Source: Aquincola tertiaricarbonis (GTDB taxonomy: Bacteria; Pseudomonadota; Gammaproteobacteria; Burkholderiales; Burkholderiaceae_C). Taken from it: a stretch of 64,000 nucleotides of DNA. Positions 25,667-33,917 of this stretch are shown one piece after another. Each line of letters opens with the position of its first letter. The first letter of the stretch is position 1. The position numbers and the translations under genes are program-made. Under the pieces are notes generated by a model, which was not told the DNA's origin, did no database searches, and worked only from the letters and a program-made list of their open reading frames with translations. The stretch lies in assembly GCF_023573145.1 (NCBI RefSeq), contig NZ_CP097635.1, positions 1 through 64,000 on the forward strand, in the 5' to 3' direction.

Positions 25667-26305
25667 TCAGCCGGCGTCCGGCTGCACCGCCGGCGCCGCG
25701 CGGCGGAAGGCTTCCAGCCGGCCGCAGGCCTGGTCCACCGCGTGCAGCCGGGGCCAGCGCGCCACGTCCACCTTGAAGCGGCGGGCGCTTTCCACCTGCG
25801 GCACCAGGTACACGTCGGCCAGCGTCGGCGCATCGCCGAAGCTGAAGTTGCCGCGCGCCGGGTCGGCCGCCAGCAAGGCCTCGTAGGCGTCGAAGCCGGC
25901 TTCGATCCAGCTGGCGCACCAGCGCTGCACGGCAGCTTCATCGGCTGCGAAGTCGTGCCGCAGCGCTTCCAGCACCCGCCGGTTGTTCAGCGGGTGGATG
26001 TCGCAGCCCACCAGCGCGGCCAAGGCGCGCACCCGGGCGCGTGCGGCCGGGTCGGCCGGCAGCAGCGGCGGCGTGGGATGCGTCTCTTCCAGCCATTCGA
26101 TGATGGCCGGCGACTGGATCAGCACCTGGCCGTCCACCTCCAGCGCGGGCACGAGGCCCTGCGGGTTCAGCGCCTTGAAGGCGGCGCCCTGGTGCTGCTC
26201 GGTGCGCAGGTCCACCGGCACGTAGTCATAGGCCAGGCCCTTGAGCTGCAGCGCGATGCGCAGCCGGTGCGAGGTGCCGCTGCGGAAGAAGTTGTGGAGC
26301 TTCAT
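25667..26305 (-). CDS. nagL: Maleylpyruvate isomerase (GST zeta-type)
   Basis: 212 residues. GST fold of the zeta class: FFRSGTSHRLRIAL at the N-terminus (catalytic Ser/Gly loop and glutathione site), NPQGLVPALEVDG, QSPAIIEWLEETHP, then an all-helical C-terminal domain with CDIHPLNNRRVL. It converts maleylpyruvate to fumarylpyruvate with glutathione; the same fold also acts as maleylacetoacetate isomerase. Next to gentisate dioxygenase, so maleylpyruvate is the likely substrate. Start overlaps the dioxygenase stop by 4 nt. Last gene of the salicylate operon. Confidence 0.9.
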   Translation of the reverse strand: MKLHNFFRSGTSHRLRIALQLKGLAYDYVPVDLRTEQHQGAAFKALNPQGLVPALEVDGQVLIQSPAIIEWLEETHPTPPLLPADPAARARVRALAALVGCDIHPLNNRRVLEALRHDFAADEAAVQRWCASWIEAGFDAYEALLAADPARGNFSFGDAPTLADVYLVPQVESARRFKVDVARWPRLHAVDQACGRLEAFRRAAPAVQPDAG

Positions 26306-27441
26306 GCGGTGGTTTCCTGTCGGTGGGCATGCAGGGCTTCGAAGATCGGCGAGTCGCTGAAGCGGAAGAGGTCCAGCCCGGCATCGGCGCTGGCCGTCAG
26401 GCTGAAGCTCACCCAGGAAGGCACCACGAACAGGTCGCCGCGCGACACGGTCCAGGTTCGCTCGCCCACCGTCACCGTGCCCGCACCTTCAAACACCTGG
26501 AACACCGACGAGCCCACCTCACGCCGCGGCAGGCTGCTGGCGCCTGCGCGCAGCCGGTGCATCTCGGCGCGGATGGTGGGCAGCACGTCGCGCCCGTTGG
26601 CCGGGTTGGCGAAGCGCACCGCCGCATGGCCGGGGCTGACGGTGGCGGCGTGGCCTTCGGCCTCCAGCGCCAGCTGGTCGGCCAGCGCACGGTCGGTGTC
26701 CACCCAGCGGTAGGCCAGCAGCGGCGTGGCGGTGGGCGCATCGGGCTGCGACAAGGGCCGCAGGCCGGGGTGGCCCCACAGCCGCTCGGCGCGTGACCGC
26801 TCGGGCGTGGTCTTCTCGGCGGCGCTGATGCGCTCACGCCCCACCTCGAAGAACTGGCTCTCGGTGTAGTACGAGAACGGGATGTCCAGCCCGTCGATCC
26901 AGGCCATGGGCTGGCTGGCGGCGTTGTGGTGGGCATGCCAGTGCCAGCCGGCCTGCGGCAGGAAGTCGCCGCGCGACATGCGCACCGCATCGCCGTTGAC
27001 CACCGTCCACACGCCCTCGCCTTCCACCACGAAGCGGAAGGCATGCTGGGTGTGGCGGTGCTCGGGCGCGTCTTCACCCGGCATCAGGTACTGGATGGCG
27101 GCCCACAGCGTGGGCGTGGCAAAGGGCCGGCCGCCCAGCGCCGGGTTGGCCAGCGCAATGGCCCGCCGCTCACCGCCCCGCCCCACCGGCACGATGCGGC
27201 CGGCTTCGGCCGCCAGGGCCTTGAGCCGGTCCCAGCGCCACAGGTGCGGCTGCGCCTGCGAGCGCGGCTGGCGCGGCATCAGGCCGCCGATCTCGGTCCA
27301 CAGCGGCACCAGCAGTTCCTGCTCGAAGCCGCGGTACAGCGCGTCCAGCGCGGGCGTGGGCTCGGGCTGGCCGGGGCCGGCCACGGCCTTCAGCCGCACC
27401 GCAGACGGCGGGCTGTCTTCAGGCGTGAGGGGCTGCAGCAT
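26302..27441 (-). CDS. nagI: Gentisate 1,2-dioxygenase
   Basis: 379 residues, bicupin. The iron site is visible: His128 and His130 (APEHRHTQHAFRF) with His169 (WHWHAHH). A second cupin follows from about 300 (FQVFEGAGTVTVGERTW). It opens the ring of gentisate to maleylpyruvate using Fe(II) and O2. It sits between fumarylpyruvate hydrolase (7-nt gap) and maleylpyruvate isomerase (overlap), which together give the complete lower gentisate pathway. Confidence 0.92.
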   Translation of the reverse strand: MLQPLTPEDSPPSAVRLKAVAGPGQPEPTPALDALYRGFEQELLVPLWTEIGGLMPRQPRSQAQPHLWRWDRLKALAAEAGRIVPVGRGGERRAIALANPALGGRPFATPTLWAAIQYLMPGEDAPEHRHTQHAFRFVVEGEGVWTVVNGDAVRMSRGDFLPQAGWHWHAHHNAASQPMAWIDGLDIPFSYYTESQFFEVGRERISAAEKTTPERSRAERLWGHPGLRPLSQPDAPTATPLLAYRWVDTDRALADQLALEAEGHAATVSPGHAAVRFANPANGRDVLPTIRAEMHRLRAGASSLPRREVGSSVFQVFEGAGTVTVGERTWTVSRGDLFVVPSWVSFSLTASADAGLDLFRFSDSPIFEALHAHRQETTA

Positions 27442-27448
27442 GGCCGCC

Positions 27449-28156
27449 TCACTCGGCCGCGCCGACGTGAAGCACGATGCTGCCGACGCCTTCGATCTCG
27501 CCGTCGATGCGGTCGCCCGGCTGCACCGGGCCCACGCCTTCGGGCGTGCCGGTGAAGATGAGATCGCCCGGCTGCAGGTGGTAGTACTGCGACAGGTCGG
27601 CGATCAGCTCGGGGATGTTCCAGATCAGCTTGCCCAGGTCGGACTGCTGGCGCACCTGGCCATTGACGCGCAGCGACAGTGCGCCGCTGGCCAGCACGCG
27701 GCCGGGCATGGGCACGATCTCGGACACCACGGAGGAGCCTTCGACGTCCTTGCCCAGGTCCCAGGGGCGGCCCTTGTCGCGCGCGGCCAGCTGCAGGTCG
27801 CGGCGCGTCATGTCCAGCCCGCAGGCATAGCCGACCACCAGCGCGGCAGCATCGGCCTGGGTGACACGGAAGCCCGGCGCGCCGATGGCCAGCACCAGTT
27901 CCATCTCATGCTGGAAGTCGCGCGTGCCCGGCGGGTAGGCCACGGTGGCGCCGGACTCCACCAGCGTGGACGGGCTCTTGGTGAAGTAGAACGGCACCTC
28001 GACCGACTTGTCGACCGGCCGGCCCATTTCCACCGCATGGGCGTGGTAGTTGCGGCCGACGAAGAAGAGGCGCTGCACGGGCAGGCGCTCGCTGCGGCCA
28101 CGCACGGGCAGCGAAGGAACGGCGGGCGGGTTGAAGAGGTAGGCGATGGCGCTCAT
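27449..28156 (-). CDS. nagK: Fumarylpyruvate hydrolase (FAH family)
   Basis: 235 residues. Motifs: FFVGRNYHAHAVEMGR, the acidic metal cluster FQHEMELVLAIG, GYACGLDMTRRDLQ, and the C-terminal IFTGTPEGVGPVQPGD. The fold hydrolyses fumarylpyruvate to fumarate and pyruvate with Mg2+ or Mn2+. ATG at 28156 overlaps the transporter stop by 4 nt (ATGA). A much longer open frame extends upstream to 29872, but it runs through the transporter gene in another frame and is not real. Confidence 0.92.
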   Translation of the reverse strand: MSAIAYLFNPPAVPSLPVRGRSERLPVQRLFFVGRNYHAHAVEMGRPVDKSVEVPFYFTKSPSTLVESGATVAYPPGTRDFQHEMELVLAIGAPGFRVTQADAAALVVGYACGLDMTRRDLQLAARDKGRPWDLGKDVEGSSVVSEIVPMPGRVLASGALSLRVNGQVRQQSDLGKLIWNIPELIADLSQYYHLQPGDLIFTGTPEGVGPVQPGDRIDGEIEGVGSIVLHVGAAE

Positions 28157-29496
28157 TGGGGGGCCTTTTGAAGGGTGCGGGAAAAGGGATGCACGGCCGA
28201 CCGGCGGTGGTCGATCAGCAGCACCGCGACCATGCCGATGACGGCCGGAATGGCGATGGCGACGAAGTTCTGCTGCAGCGGCAGGTTCATGCCCACCAGC
28301 ACGCCGATGACGATGGGCGCCAGGATGGCGCCGCTGCGGCCGATGCCCAGCGCCCAGCCCAGGCCGGTGGCACGCACCGCCATCGGGTAGAACTGGCCGG
28401 CATAGGCATTGGCCACGATCTGCGTGCCGATGGTGGAGGCGCCGGCCAGGCCGACGACCAGGAACAGCGCCTCGGTGGGCATGCGGTAGCCCAGCAGCGT
28501 GATGGACACGGCGGCCAGCGCATACATGCCGGCCAGCACCTTCTTGATGTGGAAGCGGTCGGCCAGCCAGCCGCCGCCCACCGCGCCGACGATGGCGCCC
28601 ACGTTGAGCACCAGCACGAAGGTGAGCGCCGAGCCCAGGCTGTAGCCGGCGCCGGCCATCAGCTTGGTGAGCCAGGAGCTGAGCGCATACACCATGAACA
28701 GGCACATGAAGAAGGCCACCCAGAACATCAAGGTGGAAAAGCCGCGGCCGTCCTGGAACAGCTGGCGGATGGGTGCGCCCACGGCCTTGTCCTGCGCAGG
28801 CAGCGTGAACACGTCGCCCTCGGCCGGCCGATGGGCCGGGTCCAGCGCGGCGGCGATGCGCTGCAGCTCGGCCTGGCGCCCTTGCGCGATCAGGAAGGCC
28901 ATGGACTCGGGCATCTGGCGCAGGATGAACGGGATCAGCAGCACCGGCAGGCCCGCGGCCAGGAACACCGACGGCCAGCCGTGGCTTTCGATCAGGCCCT
29001 TGCCCAGCAGCGCGGCGATGACGCCGCCCACCGCATAGCCGCTGAACATCAGCGTGACCAGCGTGGCGCGCATCTTCTTGGGCGCGTATTCGGTCATCTG
29101 CGCCACCACGTTGGGCATCACGCCGCCGATGCCCAGGCCGGCCAGGAAGCGCATCAGCGCGAAGCCGAGCGGATCGTGCGTGAAGCCCGCTGCCGCGGTG
29201 AACACGCTGAACAGGGCCACGCAGATGGCGATGGCCCGGGGGCGGCCGATGCGGTCGGCGATGGTGCCCATGAAGATGGCGCCGAACACCATGCCGAAGA
29301 GCGCCGAGCTGACCATCAGGCCAGCCTGCGCCGGGTCCACGCCCAGGTCCTTCATGATGGCGGGCAGCGCGATGCCGACCACGGCCAGGTCGTAGCCGTC
29401 GAAGATGATGATGAGGGCGCACCAGCACAGCACGCCGAGGTGGAAGCGGTTGAAGCGGGCCTCGTCGGCCAGCCGTTGAACGTCGATGCGACGCAT
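28153..29496 (-). CDS. Aromatic acid:H+ symporter, MFS (AAHS type)
   Basis: 447 residues, 12 helices. AAHS signatures: FDGYDLAVVGIALP in helix 1 with the Asp pair, GTIADRIGRPRAIAI between helices 2 and 3, and GLGIGGVMPNVVAQ in helix 4. Members import benzoate, 4-hydroxybenzoate, gentisate or similar acids. Its place inside a salicylate/gentisate operon points to salicylate or gentisate uptake. AGGAGACAAACCC precedes the ATG. It lies between the ferredoxin reductase and the fumarylpyruvate hydrolase. Confidence 0.9.
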   Translation of the reverse strand: MRRIDVQRLADEARFNRFHLGVLCWCALIIIFDGYDLAVVGIALPAIMKDLGVDPAQAGLMVSSALFGMVFGAIFMGTIADRIGRPRAIAICVALFSVFTAAAGFTHDPLGFALMRFLAGLGIGGVMPNVVAQMTEYAPKKMRATLVTLMFSGYAVGGVIAALLGKGLIESHGWPSVFLAAGLPVLLIPFILRQMPESMAFLIAQGRQAELQRIAAALDPAHRPAEGDVFTLPAQDKAVGAPIRQLFQDGRGFSTLMFWVAFFMCLFMVYALSSWLTKLMAGAGYSLGSALTFVLVLNVGAIVGAVGGGWLADRFHIKKVLAGMYALAAVSITLLGYRMPTEALFLVVGLAGASTIGTQIVANAYAGQFYPMAVRATGLGWALGIGRSGAILAPIVIGVLVGMNLPLQQNFVAIAIPAVIGMVAVLLIDHRRSAVHPFSRTLQKAPQ

Positions 29497-29538
29497 GGGT
29501 TTGTCTCCTGGGTTGTGTGTGTGTTGTCGTGCCGCGGA

Positions 29539-30804
29539 TCAAAGCCGCGACATCGGGATGGCGGGGTCGGCCAGCCGGGCCGGGTCGATGGGCTTGCGCT
29601 GCTCGATCAGCCGGCGCGCGAAGCGCAGGTCCTTGGCGGCATTGGGGCCGAGGGCGGCTTCGATGACCGCGCCGTTCAGGTAGCACACGAGGAAGCTGCC
29701 GCTGCCGGGCGTGCCCCGCAGCACCGCCTGGTGCGTGGGCAGCGGCATGCCGTGGATCTGCAGGTTCATGCCGTACTGGTCGGACCAGAACCACGGCAGC
29801 GGCTGGTAGCTCACCAGCCGGCCCAGGGCAGACCGCGCCGCCGCCATGCCCTGCTCCTGCGCGTTCTGCCACGACTCCAGCCGCAGCCGCCGGCCAGCCC
29901 AGGGGTTGAAGCTCACCGCCACGTCGCCCGCGGCCAGGATGTGCGGGTCGCTGGTGCGGCAGGTGTCGTCCACCAGCACGCCGCCGTCGCAGTCCAGGCC
30001 GGCTTCGCGCGCCAGCTCGTCATTGGGCAGCAGGCCGATGCCAGCCACCACGGTGTCGGCCTGCAGCGTGCGGCCATCGGCCAGGTGCACGACGGCAGCG
30101 CCGGCCCCGGCCTCCACCCGCTCCACCACCGCACCCAGCAGCACCTGCGTGCCCTGCGCCTGGTGCAGCGCCAGCAGGTGCTCCGAGACATCGCGGGGCA
30201 CGGTGCGTTCGCACAGCCGGCCTTGCGCTTCCACCACGGTGACGGCCATGCCGCGGCTGCGGGCGGTGGCGGCCACTTCCAGCCCCACCCAGCCGCCGCC
30301 GATGACCACCAGCTGCCGGCCGGGCTGCAGCCGCGGCGCCAGCGCCAGCGCATCGCCGATGGTGCGCAGCAGGTGCACCTGCACCGCGGCGTCCACCGGC
30401 ACGGGCAACGGCCGGGCGCGACCGCCGGTGCACAGGATCAGGCGGTGGTAGCCGATGGCGCTGCCGTCCTGCAGCAGCACCTGGCGTGCCGCGCGGTCGA
30501 TGCGCTGCGCGCGCACCCCGGGGCGCCAATCCAGGTTCAGGGCGGCGAAGGCCTCGGGCTTGAACAGCGCGGTGCTTTCAGGCGCCGCGGTGCCGGCCAG
30601 CACCGCCTTGGACAGCGGCGGCCGTTCATGCGGCGGATGCGGCTCGTCGCCCAGCAGCACGATGCGGCCGGCCCAGCCCTCCTGCCGCAAGGTGTGGGCG
30701 GCCCAGCCGCCGGCCTGGCCGGCGCCGATGATGACGATGGTGTCGGCCGCGCAGGCCGGGGCGGCGCATGCGGCGGCCGCGACCGGGGGTCGCTGGGCAT
30801 CCAT
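29539..30804 (-). CDS. Ferredoxin reductase of the salicylate hydroxylase (BphA4-type)
   Basis: 421 residues. FAD motif VIIGAGQAGGWAAHTLR near 25-41, NADH motif LVVIGGGWVGLEVAA near 165-180, and the third FAD element ILAAGDVAVS (about 290). This is the putidaredoxin/BphA4-type ferredoxin reductase family, without an iron-sulfur domain. It passes electrons from NADH to the Rieske ferredoxin in the next upstream gene. In the well-known nag operon the reductase is a [2Fe-2S]/FAD protein of another family, so this operon uses a different electron donor. N-tail is Ala/Cys-rich. Confidence 0.88.
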   Translation of the reverse strand: MDAQRPPVAAAACAAPACAADTIVIIGAGQAGGWAAHTLRQEGWAGRIVLLGDEPHPPHERPPLSKAVLAGTAAPESTALFKPEAFAALNLDWRPGVRAQRIDRAARQVLLQDGSAIGYHRLILCTGGRARPLPVPVDAAVQVHLLRTIGDALALAPRLQPGRQLVVIGGGWVGLEVAATARSRGMAVTVVEAQGRLCERTVPRDVSEHLLALHQAQGTQVLLGAVVERVEAGAGAAVVHLADGRTLQADTVVAGIGLLPNDELAREAGLDCDGGVLVDDTCRTSDPHILAAGDVAVSFNPWAGRRLRLESWQNAQEQGMAAARSALGRLVSYQPLPWFWSDQYGMNLQIHGMPLPTHQAVLRGTPGSGSFLVCYLNGAVIEAALGPNAAKDLRFARRLIEQRKPIDPARLADPAIPMSRL

Positions 30805-30829
30805 GAAGCTCTCCTGGAAGGGGCGGCGG

Positions 30830-31144
30830 TCAGTCGAGCGCCAGCCACACGCGGCCGGCTTCGATCTTCACGGGGTAGCAGCGCACCGCCTCGGTGATGG
30901 GGGCGCAGGTGGGCTGGCCGGAGCGCACGTCGAAGCGCCCCTGGTGCAGCGGGCATTCGATCTCATGGCCTTCGAGGAAGCCGTCGCACAGCCGCGCATG
31001 GCCGTGGGTGCACAGGTTGTCGGTGGCAAACACCTGGCCCTCCACGCCATACAGCGCGATGTCGCGGCCAGCCACCGCCACGCCGATCACATCGTCGGGC
31101 GGCACGTCGCCTTCGGCGGCGGCGTCGATCCAGTTCGTCGTCAT
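30830..31144 (-). CDS. nagAb: Rieske [2Fe-2S] ferredoxin
   Basis: 104 residues. Rieske ligands: Cys45 and His47 (LCTHGHARL), Cys64 and His67 (ECPLHQGRF). A small soluble electron carrier between the reductase and the oxygenase. 10 nt after the oxygenase small-subunit gene. The ligand spacing (16 residues between pairs) is normal for this family. Confidence 0.92.
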   Translation of the reverse strand: MTTNWIDAAAEGDVPPDDVIGVAVAGRDIALYGVEGQVFATDNLCTHGHARLCDGFLEGHEIECPLHQGRFDVRSGQPTCAPITEAVRCYPVKIEAGRVWLALD

Positions 31145-31154
31145 CGCCGTCTCC

Positions 31155-31643
31155 TCAGATGGGGTAGATCAGCGAGTTGGGGATCATCTCGCTGTCGTAG
31201 ATCACCAGCCGTGAAGCGAACTTCAGGCCCTCGGGCGTACGCACCACCTCGTCGATGGTGCGGCCCACGTTGAACACCGTGCTCTCCTTCGACAGCCGGG
31301 TTCGGAACACCGCGTAGTTGGCCTCGGCATGCAGCCGGCCGTCGGCGTCCACCCGGCGCACCACCGGCGCGCCCACCACGTGGCGCTGGTAGTAGGGGTC
31401 GTGGAACAGCGTCTCCTGGATGCCGTAGATGCGGTCCTTGAGCATGCCCTGGCTGTCGAAGGCCAGCGTGGCCAGCGGAAAGCCGCGTTCATGGTTCTCG
31501 CGCGGCTGCAGCTTGTATACGCAGGGGTCGGTGAAGAAGCCGGGCCAGGCGTCCCACTGCCCGCTGTCCAGCGCCGAGGCATAGTCGGCGTACAGCTGCA
31601 GCAGCTCGGCGTAGTCTTGAAAGTCGATGCGAAGACGGCTCAT
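31155..31643 (-). CDS. nagH: Salicylate 5-hydroxylase small (beta) subunit
   Basis: 162 residues, ring-hydroxylating dioxygenase beta-subunit fold (cone-shaped, NTF2-like): [24 protein letters not shown] at the start, [19 protein letters not shown], and NSLIYPI at the end. It is a structural partner of the large subunit with no cofactor. 3 nt after the large-subunit gene. Confidence 0.9.
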   Translation of the reverse strand: MSRLRIDFQDYAELLQLYADYASALDSGQWDAWPGFFTDPCVYKLQPRENHERGFPLATLAFDSQGMLKDRIYGIQETLFHDPYYQRHVVGAPVVRRVDADGRLHAEANYAVFRTRLSKESTVFNVGRTIDEVVRTPEGLKFASRLVIYDSEMIPNSLIYPI

Positions 31644-31646
31644 CGC

Positions 31647-32909
31647 TCAAGCCTCCATCACTTCACGCCAGTAGGCGTACATGCCGCGGATCAGCGTCTC
31701 GGTCACCATGTGGTCGGTGTTCTCCACGCCATGCCCGCCCAGCTCGGCCAGCGTGCGGTGGAAGGGCTTGCTCTCGAAGCCGGCCTGCGACCATTCGATG
31801 GCCTCGCCGTCGTCGGCCGACACAAAGCCCGCCGGGCCGAACAGGTTGGCCTGGCGCAGCCGGCGCTGGGTCATCTCCTCGCTGTCGTCCTCGAAGCCGA
31901 AGTGCGTCCACACGAAGTCGAAGGCACCATGCCCGTCGGGCTGGATATGGCGGGTAGACACGCTGTTGACCTGCTGCTGGAAGATGACGCTGGGAAACAC
32001 CGTGGTCATCACCGCGGTGGGGCCGCCCCACCAGGGCTCGGGCACGATGTCCAGGAAGCGTGCGTCGTGCAGCTGCATGCTGTCCTTGAAGCTGGACACC
32101 TGCGTCACCTGCCCGGCCTGGCCGGCATTGCCGCGGGTGGACACCATGGCCGCATGGCGGTGGCGCTCGTCCATCACCAGCTGCGACTTGTTGTCGGCCC
32201 GCCAGAGGCCGAAGGTGACGAACCAGGTGTGCAGCAGGCCCGGGTGGTACGGGTCCTTGATATTCTCCTGCATCAGCTTCCAGTTGCCCGGGATGCGCTG
32301 GCGGTTGTAGCCCAGGATCTTCAACGGCCGGCCGTTGAAGAGGCGATCGAAGTAGCCCAGGATCTGCGGGCCGAGGAAGTCTTCCAGCGGCTGCACGCTG
32401 GGGTCGAAGGAGGCGAACACCACGCCGCCACGCCGCGCCACCTTGAGCTTGGTCAGGCCATGGTCGGCGGGCTTGAAGTCGGCCGGCATGCCGCCGTTGA
32501 CCTTGCCGTCCTGCTTGACGCCGCGGCGGAACGGCACGCCCTGCAGGTCGCCCGACAGGCTGTAGTTCCACTGGTGGTAGGGGCAGGTCAGGCTCTCGCG
32601 GTTGCCATGGCGCTCACGGCAGAAGGCCATGCCGCGGTGGGCGCAGACGTTCTCCACCACGTGGATGCTGCCGTCCTTGTCGCGCACCATCAGCACCGAG
32701 CGCTCGCCCACCACGGTGCGCTTGAAGTCGCCGGCGTGGGGGATCTCGGCTTCCAGCCCCACGTAGCACCAGTGGCCGCGGTAGAAGAAGCGGTCCAGTT
32801 CCTGGCGGTACACCTGCTCGTCGGTGTAGGCCTGGAAGGGGATGCGGCTGGTGCCATCGGTTTCCCAGCGCAGCTGCTGCGGAAACACCGTGACGGGGCA
32901 CTCCTGCAT
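31647..32909 (-). CDS. nagG: Salicylate 5-hydroxylase large (alpha) subunit
   Basis: 420 residues. Rieske centre: Cys89, His91, Cys109, His112 (ENVCAHRGM, LTCPYHQW). Catalytic domain: bridging Asp219 and iron ligands His222 and His227 (NIKDPYHPGLLH). It adds OH at C5 of salicylate to make gentisate. The monohydroxylating subfamily is inferred from the gentisate genes downstream and from the NahR/NagR-like regulator upstream; anthranilate or related acids are the alternative substrates. AGGAGA precedes the ATG. A palindrome for the regulator lies about 60 nt upstream. Confidence 0.9.
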   Translation of the reverse strand: MQECPVTVFPQQLRWETDGTSRIPFQAYTDEQVYRQELDRFFYRGHWCYVGLEAEIPHAGDFKRTVVGERSVLMVRDKDGSIHVVENVCAHRGMAFCRERHGNRESLTCPYHQWNYSLSGDLQGVPFRRGVKQDGKVNGGMPADFKPADHGLTKLKVARRGGVVFASFDPSVQPLEDFLGPQILGYFDRLFNGRPLKILGYNRQRIPGNWKLMQENIKDPYHPGLLHTWFVTFGLWRADNKSQLVMDERHRHAAMVSTRGNAGQAGQVTQVSSFKDSMQLHDARFLDIVPEPWWGGPTAVMTTVFPSVIFQQQVNSVSTRHIQPDGHGAFDFVWTHFGFEDDSEEMTQRRLRQANLFGPAGFVSADDGEAIEWSQAGFESKPFHRTLAELGGHGVENTDHMVTETLIRGMYAYWREVMEA

Positions 32910-32937
32910 GCTTGTCTCCTGTGATGTGTTCGTCGTT

Positions 32938-32958
32938 GGCCCGCATCATTGGCGGGCC
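32938..32958. other. GC hairpin in the nagG leader
   Basis: GGCCCGC, 7-nt loop, GCGGGCC. It lies between the regulator palindrome and nagG. Depending on the transcription start it may be in the 5' leader of the operon, where it could pause transcription, or overlap the promoter. No T-run follows. Confidence 0.35.
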
Positions 32959-32965
32959 CGGGCCA

Positions 32966-32986
32966 TCACGCAATGCAATCGCGTGA
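32966..32986. promoter_or_regulatory. NagR/NahR-type binding site upstream of nagG
   Basis: Perfect inverted repeat TCACGC-N9-GCGTGA. Read on the minus strand it begins ATTCACGC, identical to the first eight bases of the published NahR consensus as I remember it. It sits between nagR and nagG, the place where NahR-class activators bind to respond to salicylate. Confidence 0.6.
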
Positions 32987-33011
32987 ATACACCACATCAC
33001 CGGATTGAATG

Positions 33012-33917
33012 TCAGGCGTCGCCGAACAGCTCGAACACCACGCCGCGCAGCCACTGGTGGGCGGGCGAGCGGTGCACCTTGGCATGCCAGAAGACGTTGA
33101 TCGCGACCTGCGGCAGCTTGACCGGATGGCGCCGGTGCGTCAGCTGGAAGGGACCGCTCAGGCTGTCGGCCAGCCGCTCGGTCACGGTGGCCACCAGGTC
33201 GGTCTGCCGCAGGATGTGACCCACGCCCACGAAGTGCGGCACGCTCAGCCGAACGTTGCGGTGGATGCCCGACTTGCGAAGCAGTTCGTCCACCGCGCCA
33301 TGGCCGGTGCCGGCGGACACCACCGTCAGGTGCTCGGCGGCCTGGAAGTCGGCCAGGCTCAGGCGCGGCTTGTCCAGCGGGTGGCCCTGGCGGAACAGGC
33401 ACACATAACGCTGGCTGAACAGCCGCCGCTGGAAGAAGCCGGCCTTGAGCTGCGGCAGTGGTCCGATGGCCAGGTCCACCTGGCCCGACTCCATCTCTTC
33501 ACGCAGGTGGGTGGCCGCATTGCGCACGGTGTTGAGCGTGATGCCGGGCGCGATCTGCCGCAGCCGCTCCATCAGCACGGGCAGGAACACGATCTCGCCG
33601 ATGTCGGTCATGCCGATGGTCATCGAGCGCTTGACGCTGGCCGGATCGAACACCACCTGCTGGTTCAGGCCGCCGTGGATCAGGGCCAGCGCCTCGCCCA
33701 CCGGGCCGGCCAGTTGCTCGGCAAACGGCGTGGGCACCATGCCGGCGGGCGTGCGCAGGAACAGCTCGTCGCCCAGCAGCCGGCGCAGCTTGGCCAGCGA
33801 GTTGCTGACGGCCGGCTGCGTGAGGCCCAGCTGCTCGGCCACCTTGGACACGCGCCGCTCGCGCATCAGCTGCTGGAACAGCACCAGCTGGTTGAGGTCG
33901 ATGTCGGTCAGCTCCAT
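33012..33917 (-). CDS. nagR: NagR/NahR-like LysR activator, salicylate-responsive
   Basis: 301 residues. MELTDIDLNQLVLFQQLM opens the HTH; TQPAVSNSLAKLRRLLGDELFLRTPAGM completes it. Effector-domain stretches MTDIGEIVFLPVLMERL and INVFWHAKVHRSP match the NahR subfamily closely. NahR-class regulators bind salicylate and activate naphthalene/salicylate genes. ATG at 33917; a longer frame to 34052 lies in the upstream gene. It overlaps the upstream LysR gene by 10 nt and points towards nagG on the same strand, so it may be co-transcribed with that gene. Confidence 0.9.
   Translation of the reverse strand: MELTDIDLNQLVLFQQLMRERRVSKVAEQLGLTQPAVSNSLAKLRRLLGDELFLRTPAGMVPTPFAEQLAGPVGEALALIHGGLNQQVVFDPASVKRSMTIGMTDIGEIVFLPVLMERLRQIAPGITLNTVRNAATHLREEMESGQVDLAIGPLPQLKAGFFQRRLFSQRYVCLFRQGHPLDKPRLSLADFQAAEHLTVVSAGTGHGAVDELLRKSGIHRNVRLSVPHFVGVGHILRQTDLVATVTERLADSLSGPFQLTHRRHPVKLPQVAINVFWHAKVHRSPAHQWLRGVVFELFGDA

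Noticed and set aside
27449..29872. Very long 807-codon minus frame
   Set aside because: Only the last 235 codons (27449-28156) form a real protein, fumarylpyruvate hydrolase; the rest runs in another frame through the MFS gene and is Arg/Pro/His-rich shadow.
28156..30897. 913-codon plus-strand frame
   Set aside because: It is antisense to four genes with clear family motifs, and its own composition (His/Gln/Gly/Ala-rich) is typical of GC-rich shadow frames.
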